The translations under genes were made by a program, and so were the position numbers. From Lepturacanthus savala (taxonomy: Eukaryota > Chordata > Actinopteri > Scombriformes > Trichiuridae): DNA of 64,000 bases. Location: positions 36,219,526-36,283,525 of the forward strand of contig CM060462.1 in NCBI GenBank assembly GCA_030544235.1, written 5' to 3'. Below are positions 30,532-47,700 of the stretch, piece after piece (the stretch's first letter is position 1; every line of letters starts with the position of its first letter). The notes beneath the pieces were generated by a model. The model did not search any database, had not been told where the DNA came from, and saw only the letters and a list, made by a program, of their open reading frames with translations.

Positions 30532-33500
30532 TTATTTGGACTTGGCAAAGCCCACTCTGTTGTTTTCTCGGTCGAAGACGGTGTAGTACGGGCCAATGAA
30601 TACATCTCCCAGAATCCAGAGGGGCCCAGCGGGTGCGGGGATGTCCAGACCCATGAAGCCACTAAGGCACATTGTCTTTCCAGCCTGGGTCACCTGGATA
30701 TGTGGAGGGATACACAGTCAGAGACAGGGCAGCGGTGACGTGATATAAATAAATAAAATCAGCTTTAATGTGAGCGTGGCTGTGTGACAGGAATCAGGAA
30801 AAACAAACATGGATCTCTGTAATCACTCAGACAACAAACCAGCCTCCTCCTGGCTTTGTCAAATGCAACAAAGCTGCACTTGTTTGGTTTTCATGACGCA
30901 ACACAGTCACAGAGTTGTATTGTTTACTGCAGGAGCTCACTGTCGCCTCCTGCTGGAGAACAAACACACAACCTTCATAAAGTCTCACCTTGAGGACATA
31001 CTGCTCTCCAGTCAGAGCGTAGGGCTTTCCATCAATGTTGAAGGTGATAACAGGCAGCGACGGGACTTTGTCGCAGTTTATCATGTACTGAAAGACAAAC
31101 GGGGACATCAACATTCATAGTTTAATATGACTGGAAACTAAAGCTCAATACAAACATGTTGCCAAAACAAAACTTGAAGTACATGTTGTTCCAGCCAAAT
31201 GGTTTGTGTATTCCTTTATTGACTGTACTTTAACAATCTCATCTACAAAACCAGATTGACATGTTCAAATACCTTTATATCCTTCAAAAGCCGAACTATC
31301 TTTTAATTTATATAAAAAAGCTTTTCTTGGAGATGGGGTTGGGCTACTAAATTTGTAACAAATCCAAATCTGTGTTTGACTCTTTGGCTAAAAGTTGGGA
31401 GTAAAATCAAAGAACAAGCATGTATTTTATCTTCAATGAGTTCATATGAAGGTTTATCTCACCTCTCCCTGGATGAGTGGAGTAGCTCCGATAGCTTTCT
31501 GCAGAGCCTTGACCTCTGCAGAGGGGCCAGTGATCATAGACGTCCCAGTGTCCACGATGGCCTCACAGCCGCCCTTACACAGAGTCAGCTGGCTGCCGAC
31601 TGCCATCCTAGCATCACACAGTCAACATATGATCACTGTCGTCCACAGGGGTTTGAAAAATAAATATTAAAACAGACTTTTGGTTTTAAATGGCCATCTT
31701 TCTCATCCATCTGCTGTTGTCGGCCTGTGGCTTCAAATTTGGTGCTGATTGATCCAATCATCACTCAGTAGCACCATCATAGTTTGAGTACAGAACAATT
31801 CTAATGTAATAATTCCTTAAAAGATGGTTTGAGATTTTAATAAACCATCTAACAGCTGAACACTCAAACTCTTTCCCAAAGTTTACACACAGCTGTTTCA
31901 GTCTCAGTGGTCATCAGCAAAGCATCAATCTGCTGCTGCAATCAATCATAACCAGGCACAGAAACTAGAACAATGCATGTTGAGTAGAACCTTTAATCAC
32001 TCACTCGTCCACATGGATCTGCCAGTAGGCCTGGCGGGTGACGTTGACGTAGCTGAACTCTCCGGTGTAGTATTTAGGGTCGGTACCTCCAAGCAGCAGC
32101 TCACCACCAGGCTCAGTGTCCGGGTTCCTGACAGAGAGAAGACGTCAAACTGCTGCAACAAACGGGATCAACTCATATTTTGAGAATGAGACTTCAGTGT
32201 TGGTTTACTCAAATTACAAAAACAATCACATTCTCTTTCAACCTTCGTGGCATGAAGCCATGCATTCATGCCAATGAATTCAGCCACTTGGTGCTGAGCA
32301 GGTAGTCCAGTCCTTCTGTAGCACATACCCATCTATGTACAGTTTGGGCCAAATTGGCCTACTTGTGTAATCATCCAGGAAAAGCTCAGTAAAGGTGAAT
32401 TGACAGCTTCATAAAATTTTAGAAAATGCCCCCCAAAAAATAAATATGTGAAAACTAAGTTCAGATGAAGACAAATACCCTCATCATACTGTAGGTTTTC
32501 TATTGTGAGCAATCGCTGTGTGAGAAAGTTGCACCTGCACATTAGTTTTGTTTATCTGCTTGTGAACTCTGTTGAGGGGAAGGCAGTTTCTCTGTGTGAT
32601 GAAGTGAGGCAACTCTTAACCGAACGGGTTTGACTCAATAACAGGTTGCAACTGTACAGTGTTTTCTCCGTCTCCAACAGCATTTTAATATTTCGAAATA
32701 TGTTGCTTCAGTTCCGAGAAGAAATAGGAAATTAGTCAAAACTGAGAGCTCGTTTCCCAACTGTAACTGAAGCTTCTGAATTTAAAGTAATAAAAAGTGA
32801 CCACAATAGAGGAATCCCATTATCAGACTCAAATGTAGCACTACAATCACAAGTTTTTTGAGGTGATTTGTATGTGCAGTGAAGCCACAGCAGCGGGAGG
32901 ACAGGAGAGACTATCACCACCTTTAATAACTCATCTAAAGTCAGAGTAGAACCAACTAGTGATGTCAAAATAATGATTTAACTTTTGTAATTAATTTGAA
33001 ATCAGTAACACACTAAAATGTTTAAAGCCAGGGTGAGGATGGCATATGAACTATATGAAAGGTTTTGCTTTCATTAGTGCAGATAAGAAATCTGCATTTA
33101 AGATGACAGGCAACGATGGTATTAATGGACATTTGTAGTTCACACAAGAGAATTTGTGTTCAAGTTAAAAATATGTGTCATTGATTGCCCTTAAACACAA
33201 TGCATACAGTAGAAGTCTGGATAAACTAGATTTCACCACTGAACATTTGACTGAGTAAACCAGTTACTGAACTGCATGTAAACCCAACCAGTGTCTCATT
33301 CCCCACCTGTTCAGGTAGAAGGAGAAGACATTCTGCTCCACCTTCTTCTGGCTCATGATGTTGTCAAAGACCGGCGCCACTCCGTCCACAGAGATGCGTG
33401 GGTAGGCCATGCCGAGGATCCCATCAAACTTTGCTGCGATAAAGGCCACACCGGGCTGCTTAATAGCCTCCCCGAACAGCTGTTTGCTCACAGAGATGTC

Positions 33501-36500
33501 CCCAATCTAGAAAATAGGATACAAAAATAAATAAAAGACAAGTTCACATAAAAGTTCAAGCAAAACTCCAAGTTACTGGGATACTAATGTGTGAGGTGAG
33601 CTTACTGTGCATGTGTCCTCACTGAGGTAGCCTGACAAGCTGCCTGTTCCATACTGGATGGCAAAGGCAGTGCCGTTTTTCACGTATGAGCTGGATTTGC
33701 CAGAATTATATTTGTGATGAAGCACTGCAGAAAGGGGGGAAAAAAGGAAAGATATTGTACGATTTTTTTTTACATTGAGATCTTTTCTCCAGAGTGTGCA
33801 GTTGTCTGCTTCGCTGTTTGTGCCCAACCAAATAAAACCTCAAATCTACTTTAAGCTGCCGAGTGGTTTCCCAGATCTGCCATTAGCCCAATGTTCAGCT
33901 TCAGTAAGGGAGGTCCTACCACTGACCCATCAGATCTCACTTAGAGATACACACCACTCAGAGTAGACACTACTCATGGTCTTGTATTCTATTAAATGGA
34001 TATTTAGTAGGCATGGCTTCATCTTTAGAAATATTAGATTTCTGAAAATGATTGACTACACCTGTTAAATTAAACCTTTATTCATAAACCTATATACAAG
34101 CGAGACAATGGATAAGGCATCGACAGGTCTGCTCTCAACTCTGCAGTGATGTCAGATTATGAAAAAGGATTGTTCAGTTATCAAACATGTTCTGTTGATT
34201 GACTAATCTTGACAGATCTACTTACATTTCACAGTCTAACTGCACTTCAGAAATTTTAATTTACAGCCAACAGCTATTTGGCGAATGAAGTCAGACTTAC
34301 AGCACGCGATGTCTAAGAGTGAGCAGTGAACAGAGGGAACCCAGAGGTTGGAGGATCCTGTGTCAAACACCACAGTGAAGGTCTGAGGGGGGGTCCCCAG
34401 GCCGATTTCACCGTAATACTGAGCCTGGACAGAGAAAAGTATACATGACCACCAACAACCACTTTGCAAGCTTGTAGAGATTCAGTTGCAGTTACAGAAC
34501 GATTCTGGAGCTAATCTTATTAGAAGAGATTACAGTAATCAAAGTGGTCAGAGTGGTCTTTTCTACCCACAGAAGAGAAACAACTTAAACAGGTCTAATA
34601 AACAACAAGGTGTGATAGCACAAGGTGAATAAAGACAAGTCAATCAAGTCTATTCTTATCACCTTTCTGATTCCTGACAGCGGTCAGTAAATGTCACAGG
34701 TCAAATTCTTACAGAGTCATGTCAATAAATCTGCCGTTTCAGTTTAACAATTACACTGCAAAAAGATTTCTTCATGAAAAAAGCAGAAGTAAACTTCAAT
34801 CTCATGTGACAGAGCCATCATTACTTAAATGTTTGAAACTTGGTCAAATCCTTTTTCTAAACAAGACTAAAAGAAGCACGTCATGAATTGTTCTGTGATT
34901 TATTTTAGTTTGCTCACTAATTTTGCATCAATACAACAGAGGGATAGACTCAGTTTATGATGGACATAGCATCTAAAATATTTACACAGCTTAGCTGCTA
35001 AATTTAATTCTAGAATCTCACCATGCATAATCATAGGAAGGTTCTATAGAAACTCTACTTTGGTAGAAAGTAATTTTAATAAAATGTCTTCAAAGTTAAG
35101 AGTATTATTTGGAATTAAGTTTCTGGAAGGAAAGATTGCTGTCAAGTTTTGAACATTTGAAAACATTTCAAACCCTGGAAAATGGAAACTACCTACAGAG
35201 TAGGAAATTCTCACAAGTGGTGGGAGTTCTAGAATTTGGAACTTCCCCTTTAAACAGGATGATTGAGGACGTGACTGTAGAGCAATCAGCAGAGATAGGA
35301 GTCAATATCTTTATCGAAAAAACAGATGGAGTGGTTCTTGAATATTTCATCTTCTGTTGGAAACCCAACCCATTCAACAGTAGCTTGAGAGAATATTATC
35401 AGATTTGTCATCACTGCAACTAATTTAACCAATCATTGATTAATTCGTCTAATAGAAGGTTGTTGTCTTATGAAATGTCACAAAAGGCAGAACATGACTC
35501 CTGAAGCCCAAAGATAAAACCTACAATATCTTGTTTTGAGTCCACAACTCAGGTTATCCAGTTTACTGTCAGAAAACTAAAAGAAGCAGAAAATAGAAAC
35601 CTCATTTAAAATCTTTAAAGGCTGACTGAGGCCATAGCTAATGATAAAGAATGATTGGCTGGAATGTTCAGCAACGCTAAACAAACAAACAGGTCTGGAC
35701 TTTCTGTCAGCTGATGAGGATCAAGAGGTTTAAGTATCAGGTGCTGACATTGAGTCAGCCGTCATATGCTAAAGGTTCCTTTTGTGCCGTTTCATCACTT
35801 CATCAGCCGTTCTAAAAACGCTGCGTGCAGTGGATCTACTGGTCATGACAGGCAAGTCTAATTTTCCATTCGGCTGGGAGAATTTACCGAAAAAAAAAAG
35901 GCGGTCACCACACAAGAGGACCTTTGTTGTGGCCCTCGCCCCCCCAGCTTGGCTTTTAGCTTCTGAACAGTGCATTAGGGAAAGTGAGGATTCCACAGGT
36001 CAGTGGTTTGGAGGGTGACACTTACATCAAGGTAGTTCTTCAGGGTTTCTGGAGTGGGTCCACTGCTGGAGGGAAAGCCAAAGTTGTACTTAAGAGAGTG
36101 CTTGTTGGCCAGAAGCTCCTCCGCTCTTTTCCCTGAGTCGGTCATCTCACGTCTGATCGAACGGAATTTCTTTAATGGAATTCTGCCAGAAAGAAGTGTT
36201 GAAACGATTTAGGACAATTCTATATTTTTGCAATTCTATGATATAATGAAGTAAAACTGAAGTGGAAATTTGATTCTAAAGTTTTTGTGAAATGTTAACA
36301 TGACTGGGAGTGTCAAAGATAAGACTTGACACACTTTTTATACACAATCCATCAAAGTCTGCTGCAATACAAGTGCTGTAATGCAGCACCACAGTTGACC
36401 AAGACACGCCTCTACGAAGAATCAATCAGTATTTATGAAAAAAAATCCCAATTGGAATAAGTTCTTGAAAAACATCAGGCATCAAACTATTTTATCCCCA

Positions 36501-37911
36501 ATAAATCTTCTCAAGTTATGTTAATGCTCTGAGACTTCAGTGAGAAACAGCTGCTCCAGGAATCAAACCTGCAAGTGAAAAGCTCAATAAATACTAAGAC
36601 TCTGCTCTGTTGTCACATCGCGGTTAGACTTAAAAAACAGGATGCACAACACCACAGTAACACAGGTCACCACAGACTGAAGGGTGGCTACATTTTCACT
36701 TTAAGCTGCACCCTGATCTGTGAAAACGTTACAAAAAGGCTGCAACTCTCAATCATTTCATACAAAGTTAATAATTTATGATTTCTCACCGACTAAGCTA
36801 ATGGAGAAAGTGTACTTTGTCTTAAGATGCATTACACTACAGTGTGCAAAGACAACAGCATTAGTTATCTTCCAGTATTTGTAAAATACATGTTTTTGCT
36901 TGTTTTAAATTCAGTCTATTGAATATCTTTTGCCATCCTATCAAAATGCATTACTTTAGGCTCCCAAAAAAAAAAAAAATTGTAAATTGGATTTTCTCTC
37001 CACTTTCTCTTTTAACCATTTATGGATTAATCAAAAATTTAAATCAGCTGCAGCCTCTAGTGTTGTTTCCTGTCTTGACTTGTTCCAACACACTGACAGC
37101 TCACTTAGCAGCTACAGCTTAAACAGCATGAACAAGTCTCACCATTTATTTCCTGTTACCATCGCCCACCATTCATGTTTGGCTGGTAAAAACCACACTG
37201 AACAAACTCCTTAAATTAACCATACTGTGCAAAACATGGGATACTCGGTAGCATGGTTGGCCTGTTTCAATCACTGATATAACACCAGTAGCTCATGAAT
37301 GGAAACATGCTGGAAAGCATTTCTATTCTCTAACAGTGACAGTTACAGTGCGTGTAGACCGATGTCACAAGATCAGCTCAGTATAGACTATTACAAAGAA
37401 GAGAAGATCACATGCAGAGAGCCGACATATTTATTAATAGACTATTTCCCACTGATCTGTGCATTTAGACACTTTCAGACCTCTGAATACATTACTTTAA
37501 AATGTTCGGTGAATAAAGAGCAATCCACAAGTCTTCTGCTTATCTATAGGGCTGACCCCTCAGTTGATTAATAAAAGTTGATCTTAATTTGCAATAAAGT
37601 CAGTGGCACAACATTACAATAACAAGTGTTAACAACGAAACCAACTAAGTATGAGTTCAGGAAAGATTAAAAGGTGTTTATGGCTGTGATCTGCAAACAA
37701 AGGAGGTTTAAGACAACTTCTGAGCTAACATTGTGTTTCTGAGAGAGAGAGAAAGGGACAATAATTATTTACTTATTCTATTATATTTTTCCTGCACATT
37801 ATATGCACTACTTTCTTTTCTCTTCCTAATATGTTCTATAACATGTGTTTATGTCTACTTCATGTTTGTTATAAAGCTCTGAGTTGTAACCTGTATTATT
37901 ACTATTATTAC

Positions 37912-37956
<45 letters not shown>

Positions 37957-38423
37957 GTACAGGTCCTAGTGCTGCTATTGTGCATGCTGGCTCAGTGGAA
38001 AGTACCTGCGCCACTAAACTGAACAGAACCTTAATTAGTATTGAAAACACCTGTTTACCTACTAGTTCATGTCAACATGGCTGCCGTGAATAAGTCATTT
38101 GACGCAGGAAACAAACAGCCCCCTCTAACAAAGCTTTTATTTAAAGGATAAATAAATAAATAAATAAATAATAAAGCAGGAAACCTGCACTCACAATGTT
38201 AACGTTACATTACACACGTTCCACTGTGAATTATCAGTGATTCGAGCACGTTCAGTTAACAGGACGTATGTAACGTTACTGGAACGTAATGTGCAGTTTC
38301 TTCAGCGTTAGTTCACGTTTCTCTCGTTGCTAAAATCCGTTAACGGTGATATTTTTCTTACCGGACAAGGGCGTCGCTGGCCAGAGCCAACACCGCCAAC
38401 ACACACACCAGTAAACTCCTCAT
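30532..38423 (-). CDS. ctsd: Cathepsin D, 9 coding exons
   Basis: Lysosomal aspartic endopeptidase (family A1). Coding exons in transcript order: 38362-38423, 36026-36182, 34301-34424, 33606-33724, 33307-33506, 32005-32127, 31463-31607, 30989-31087, 30532-30693. All introns are GT-AG and phases agree; 1191 nt give 396 residues, the usual length. Exon 1 holds the signal peptide (MRSLLVCVLAVLALASDALV), exon 2 the propeptide. The catalytic aspartates are in VFDTGSSNLW (exon 3) and IVDTGTSMITG (exon 7). Both N-glycosylation sites known from cathepsin D (KNGT, NVT) are present. Exon 9 ends VGFAKSK. At the exon 3/4 junction the mammalian Trp of DIACW is Leu here. The gene converges on cdhr5. Confidence 0.96.
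34425..36025. other. ctsd: ctsd intron 2, nothing recognised
   Basis: A 104-codon plus-strand ORF at 35109..35423 lies here. It has no recognisable domain and no splice or promoter context; probably chance. No transposon ends were identified. Confidence 0.5.
36183..38361. other. ctsd: ctsd intron 1 with simple repeats
   Basis: AT-rich intron containing an (ATT)n tract at about 37894..37956 and an (AAAT)n tract at about 38148..38173. No exon was seen. Confidence 0.6.
37894..37956 (+). repeat. (ATT)n microsatellite in ctsd intron 1
   Basis: About 21 ATT units with two ACT interruptions near the start. It produces poly-Tyr and poly-Asn shadow ORFs. Confidence 0.93.
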
Positions 38424-38517
38424 TGCAGCAGCCTGGAATCACAAAAACACCACAATGACTGAGCAGTTCAGCTTGTTGTCCAAACCTGAACCCTCCGACT
38501 TTTATCAGCTGACTAGC

Positions 38518-38560
38518 GAGACGTCACCCTCACGTGAGCCGCGTAAGTTACGTCACTTCC
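38518..38560 (-). promoter_or_regulatory. ctsd: ctsd proximal promoter: CLEAR/E-box with flanking CRE-like and ETS-like sites
   Basis: The palindrome CTCACGTGAG (38529..38538) contains TCACGTGA, the core of the CLEAR element bound by TFEB/TFE3 in lysosomal gene promoters. It lies about 106 bp upstream of the ctsd ATG, where such sites usually sit. GACGTCAC (38520..38527) and TTACGTCA (38548..38555) flank it and resemble CREB/ATF sites; CTTCCT next to the second resembles an ETS site. Binding is inferred from motif and position only. Confidence 0.7.
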
Positions 38561-38701
38561 TGTCTGATTCCAGACTTTCGCTGCATTGTATCACGATGAT
38601 GAAGCAGAGCTATTTTAATGTAACTTCTGGTTAACATGTAGTGTTTTAATCTTTATCTTTATTATTATTGTATTGATTTACATATGTAACATTTACCATT
38701 C

Positions 38702-41784
<3,083 letters not shown>

Positions 41785-42255
41785 GTAAAGCTGTGCAATT
41801 AATTGAATCTTGATTGCAATTTCGGATTTGCGTGTCAAATGATCCTCAAACTCATATTATTGAAATGACATGATTTATTTGACATTTTTCTTTACACAAT
41901 TTCTGAAAGAGACACTCATGCACAACTCACAGTGCAGGAGTGAGTGAGAGAGAGCGAGTACAAGTGAGTGAAATGTCAGAGGGAGAGCAGTGTCATCTGG
42001 TTGAGAAAAAAGGGTCAGAAAAGTTTTCTTATCTGGGAACACTTCAGGTTCGATGAACGAGTAGATGACGAGTAGCAGAAGCATATGATAACGTGCAAGA
42101 TTTGCTATAATTTAATATCTGTGACTATTCATAACAAAATCTGTTTAACATCTCAAACAAAAGCACAAAGTCACTCGTGCTGAATAAATGCATTGTGTAA
42201 CTAAAAAAATGTATGAATCATCGTGATTTCAATATTAACCAAAATAATTGTGATA
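41785..42255. repeat. Dispersed repeat with AATTAATTGAATCTTGATT / AATAATTGTGATA ends
   Basis: The left edge (GCTGTGCAATTAATTGAATC) and right edge (CATCGTGATTTCAATATTAA, then CCAAAATAATTGTGATA) resemble both ends of a common fish repeat. Family and exact limits are uncertain. Confidence 0.4.
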
Positions 42256-42263
42256 ATGTAAGC

Positions 42264-42345
42264 AAGGCAGGTTTATTTGTATAGCACATTTCAACAAGAT
42301 AATTCAAAGTGCTTTACATAAACTATTAAAAGCATCAAGATACAA
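42264..42345 (+). repeat. Teleost repeat tail 'GGTTTATTTGTATAGCACAT'
   Basis: GCAAGGCAGGTTTATTTGTA, then TAGCACATTTCAA and CAAAGTGCTTTACATAAA, is a motif seen again and again in fish genomes as part of an interspersed repeat. Only this short piece is present. Confidence 0.55.
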
Positions 42346-43035
42346 TTTAAAAACAGTTAAAATAAAAAAAAAACACTAGTCTGTAATGTCTTGATCTCAC
42401 CTGTGTTTTTAGAGAAGCCAGCTGCAGTGTAATATGTGTAATTTAGAGTATTCCTCTATTTATCTGAAGGTGATTTGACTTATAATGTGTAATGACGCCA
42501 CATTCCAGACACATTGATGCAGAGAGTTGTGTTAGACATGGAACAAAGTAATCACTACTTGCATTAACTGCCTTGTGTTGCCATTGATTTTTTTGAGTAT
42601 GTTACATTGGAGCAGAAGTTAGGCTACATTTTTATTATTTACTCAGTGAATAACATATTCAGCAGACAGGCTGGTTGTTGCGAGTAATGTCAAGCACTGC
42701 CTGACATCGACAGTCCATCAATATACCAAACACATACAGCAGAATAACAACAGCTTGATGATGACTTTTTCAGACAGAGGCTGGACTGAGAGGTTAAATC
42801 AAGAGATTACAGCACAGTCTGACTGGTGCAAAAGACCATACTGTATTCCCTGACATGTTGGACTGTTTCTTTAAACTGAAATATTAGATAACATGTCTGT
42901 TTGTTTTCCTATGTGTCTATATTTCCTGTTGCTGACTTGCTTTCTTTGCTCCTAATCTCCCAAAGCATAAAGCAATAACTACTGTATTACTCAATATGTA
43001 TGAAATAAATAATATACCACTTAATAACTCTCACT

Positions 43036-43384
43036 CTAAACTCATCTCATCTTCTATACCTGCTTATACCTCATTAGGGTCGCAGGGGTCTGCTGCAGCC
43101 AATCCCAGCACGTTACGGCGAGAGGCAGGGATACACCCCAGATGGTCACCAGCCAATCATGGGGCACACACACCATTCACACCTATGGCCAATTTAAAGT
43201 CTCCAATTAACCTCAGCATGTTTTTGGACTGTGGGAGGAAGCCGGAGTACCTGGTGAAAACCCACGCAGACACGGGGAGAACATGTAAACTCCACACAGA
43301 AAGGACCAAGGACCAAGGAGGTCTTGAACCTGCGACCTTCTTGCTGTGAGGTAACAGCGCTAACCCCTGCTCCACCGTGTCGCC
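43036..43384 (+). repeat. Teleost dispersed repeat, near-complete copy
   Basis: Fuller version of the repeat at 4033..4238. It has TTAGGGTCGCAGGGGTCTGC, CACACCATTCACACCTATGG, TTTTTGGACTGTGGGAGGAA, CACGGGGAGAACATGTAAAC and GCGACCTTCTTGCTGTGAGG, and ends CCACCGTGTCGCCC. The overlapping ORFs are repeat artefacts. Confidence 0.7.
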
Positions 43385-46238
43385 CCTAACTCTAAACTAT
43401 ATATCATTAATTAGACACTAGAAGGAAAACACTATACTGTTGAATGCCCACAATGCATTCAGAACTACAGTGAACCCTCTATGCTGTGTTAATTTATCTT
43501 TAAAGCAGATGCATTTTTTATGGAATTAGAGCGAATGAGAACGTGTGGAGCAATTCATCTGGCTTCAGACTTCTGACTTAAGAACAGAAGATCTATCTGA
43601 TGTTTATGTTAGCCTTTTCTGATATTGATCTAATAATAAAAAGGTTGGTTTATCTATAAAAAACCATCTGCACTGGAATTAGTTCAAAGTGAGTTGTTCA
43701 GTCCTGCTGCAGATATTGTCACTGCTTTCAGGCCTAAAATGGTCTCAAAGGTGTATCTGTCTTTTTGTTCCTGTCTTCATTCAAGAGTGTGATCAACCGA
43801 GCATGAGTTATTGATTTCCAGTTGCAATTTTATACTTCTTTCCCTCAAAACCCTGTCTTTACTCTCAAATATCTCTTGTTTGTGCTCAGATTTGCTCTTC
43901 TCCGGCTCAAGCTGTTGATTTCACAACAGCTATATTGTTTCCTGCACAGATTTCCATCTTTCCTGCTTCCTGACACTTTGAAACAGCTTCAAAACAGCTA
44001 ATAATGTTATGTATAACAGGTTAGCTATAAGGTAAAACACTATATTGGTTGATCATAATTGCTTTGTGTGTGTTTTGTGGTTCAGAAGTTGAAAAGGTTT
44101 TATGTTGCCAGGGATTCATTTCCCCAGAGCCGTATAGGTTTAATTCCATTCATCCAATCAGATTTTCAGATAAATGTTTATTTGTCATGATCTGTGCATA
44201 ATTTCTGTAGCTTCCCATGCTAAGACACATTCTATTCAACAGCCTACACCATTCCACTGATTAACAGTCAGCGGTATACTGTGATAGGAAGGATCTAATT
44301 ATGATTTTTTTTATTAAATTTATTTTGATAATTGAGTCTTTGAATCACTGCATATCCTTTATCTGTAGAGATTACCACTGTGTCCCTTACAGATCAATTT
44401 CCTGCTAAATAAAGGGGGAAATAATTAAGCCACTTTATTTTAGCCCCCAAGTCACATACAAAGCATGATGAGGGACATATGAGCCCCTCAGATAAGAGAT
44501 AAAGATGAATATATATATATATATATACACATATATTGACTCAAAATTAAATGAAATGTGATATCTATAGCGCTTTAAACTCTGTTATCTTGTCAAATGC
44601 TATGACTCATAAATTGAGCGCTCAGAGCTTCTCTTTTTATTCACGAAAAAATATATCACAAGAGAGTTACAGACAGACTCTTTTAACAATCTCTACACTT
44701 GGGTTGTGCTCTTTATTCTGCTAAACACTCAAATTAATCATCTCAACATGTTTCCTCCAATGTGCAGAAGATAATGGTGCTATAATTTGCTGTTTCTCTG
44801 GATGTCTAGTGCCCTTTGTTGTCTAACTAACCGTCCAAACACACTTTAGCAGAAAGAAAAACTTAAGACAAATGAGTCACACCACAGATTCTATTAATAT
44901 GTAGTCTATTTATATATACATATACATATAAAGGCATCAGAGCCAAGGCTGGTGGATAATTACCTTGACAAACAGCATATAATTACAAACCAAGGTTAGA
45001 CATCTCTAGTTCTGTCTCTGAACACTTTAACTAGCACCTGTTTGTTCCTGTGTACAAACCAACTACAGCTGCACTAGTCTTGCTGTGTGCTAAATTACAC
45101 TCTCACTTCAAGAAGTGGCGACACACTGCGTGAAAAAGTGACTCCCATTTCAGATTCTGACTGACACTTAAGTGACCAACAGTCTTCATTTTAAATTCAT
45201 TGGTCTGTGAAAGGGGCGGATGTGTCATTACATGAAAGTGCTCTTCTCTCTCGGTCTTAGTTTTCTCTCATTTGGTGTCTAACTATTTTTTCTCCTCTCT
45301 CAGCTCATCTTTCAGCTCTATAAACACTAAAAATTGCGAGGCATCTTTGGTTTACTTGCACAAAAAGCCACAACAAACAACCTCGGCTAATTAAAAAGAG
45401 AAGAGAGAAAGCAGAAGGCCTCTCATCTGTCAAATATGCCACTGAAATGATGTGATTTGCAATGTATCCCAACAGTCACACAAACACAAGGTGACAGTAC
45501 ATGACTCATTTCCTTTCTTCAAATATTCTAAATCGACCTTGTTGCATTTAAGAGTGCTTCTATAAAAATCTATGTCCTTGAAAGGACTGCATGGGTGCTT
45601 CTATTCAGGGCTTATTCGCTGTTGAGATGAATGAATGAAATGAATCCATTTACTTATGTGTTATAAAAGCAGCTGGTGGCTGCAAGCTGAGTTTCTCTAT
45701 TGAATTAAGAAACTTGCCCTTAAAGACCTGAAATACTCATATTTTACCACAATCCCTAAAGACAACACACAACAAGCTCAGATTTTCTCTGTAGTATTGA
45801 AAATGTTTATTAAATCACATCCTTGGATCATATTTAAATTTAAAACTCTTTCTCTCCCTCTCCCCAGGTGCATGCAACCGGGGTTCAGGTACAAGTTTTC
45901 ACACCCATAATATTGGTTTGTATCTAATTGAAATATCCAAATAATACATTGGATTAGCTCTCATATCATAACAATTATACATTTTATGATAGAATGACAT
46001 TTCATGACATTTCTAACATAATACACACCATAGCTTAAGTTTCAGATGTGGAGGGAAGTGAGATTTGACCTCTGATGACCTCTGAGGAGGTCAAATCCAA
46101 GATGGCTGGCATTCTCCCAAATCTAATGTTGAAACATGTTTAACTTTTTAACCTACAAGTGTAGAAAAATAACAATGGCGTCATTACCAAATTAAAATGG
46201 TTCACAAATGAACCCTCAGTGGTCTCAAATTTATTATT
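43385..46238. other. Intergenic DNA, nothing recognised
   Basis: AT-rich, no gene seen. A short (AT)n run lies near 44509..44535. Confidence 0.4.

Positions 46239-46240
<2 letters not shown>

Positions 46241-46307
<67 letters not shown>
46241..46307 (+). repeat. (TG)33 microsatellite
   Basis: Uninterrupted TG run of 67 bases. Confidence 0.95.
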
Positions 46308-46309
<2 letters not shown>

Positions 46310-47579
46310 ACTAGGATGAGGAGAAGTTGCTCGTTGAAGGAGCATGAATCCTGAACAGTCTTGTAAATTGGGGATTTCATTACCTGATTCAGCCTCGAGG
46401 AAGGTCAAAAATCTTTAAATGATCAAATCTGGCTGCAATGTGAGTGTGAAACAATTTGAATCTGCAAAAAGATTTCCACCTGTGTACCAGCTCGGACCAC
46501 TAATAACCTTTTTGTATTAGATCTTAGAACAGAACATGTGTCATTTCAAGTCTGATCCCCCATATCCCAACACTCCCCATACACAGCAGCTGTTTCTGTT
46601 GGTCACATTTGAAGAGACTATGGTTTAAACTCTGTAGCTGAAACACTGAAACACGGCAGTGGACACAGAGAAAAGATACTCAGGATAACACATGATAATA
46701 TATGAAATCATACATAAAACCTCAATCAGGATAAATATTTCTACTATGAACTAATATTCAATTAAAATCAAACACAAAGCATGATAGGGCTTACATTTTA
46801 AACAGCTTAAAGTGAATGATCAGTGGTACATTTAGTAAAGAAATGCATTGCAAGTTACAAAAGTTAATAGGGTTTTACCATTTTTACTTCTTTGAAATTA
46901 TAAATCATGAGTAATTGCATATTTCTATAACAGTAAACCCTTGTTCCTCCAATTAAAAAACACCATAAGGCCAATCTCCCCTAATAATATAGAGACATTA
47001 AGGTACAATAATTTATTAGAAGATGCCAAAAGAAGTGTTTCCTCCTGACAACTCATATGTGCAACCATTTTTTTGTCCATTGGAGTTTAGCAGTAAAATG
47101 GCATGAAGGAGTATGAAGGGTGGTTTGTATCTTGGTTTTTGGCTTGTGGGTATTTGAAACTGGACCCTGAAGGTAAGGTCTCCGAGCCTTCATTAAAAAT
47201 CCAATCAGTAGCCTTTGGGATTATGGTTCCTGACAGGCAGACAGGAGGGCAGACTGTACCGACCTGAGGTGTCTCACCTCAATCTCATCACGGACAAAAA
47301 GATGAATCAACAATGTCAGCTTCTTCTATCGCCCAGAAGTTACTAGTCTCAGCCTGTATCTGATGACGTCAGGGACGAGACCTTTTCTCTGACTTTACCT
47401 TTTGCAAAATAGATGTTTTTCTTCACAAACTTCACAAAGTGATATCTTGGAATCAGTGGGAACAATGAATTTCATGAATTAAGTGATGTTTAACAGCAAA
47501 GATATGACAGCTGAGTCTCCATGACAACACTCTGCATCCGGGCCCATGGTAATTAACTTCATGAAGTTAGTTAATTGAG

Positions 47580-47700
<121 letters not shown>

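Noticed and set aside
35109..35423. 104-codon plus-strand ORF in ctsd intron 2
   Set aside because: No known domain, no splice or promoter context, AT-rich codon use; treated as chance.
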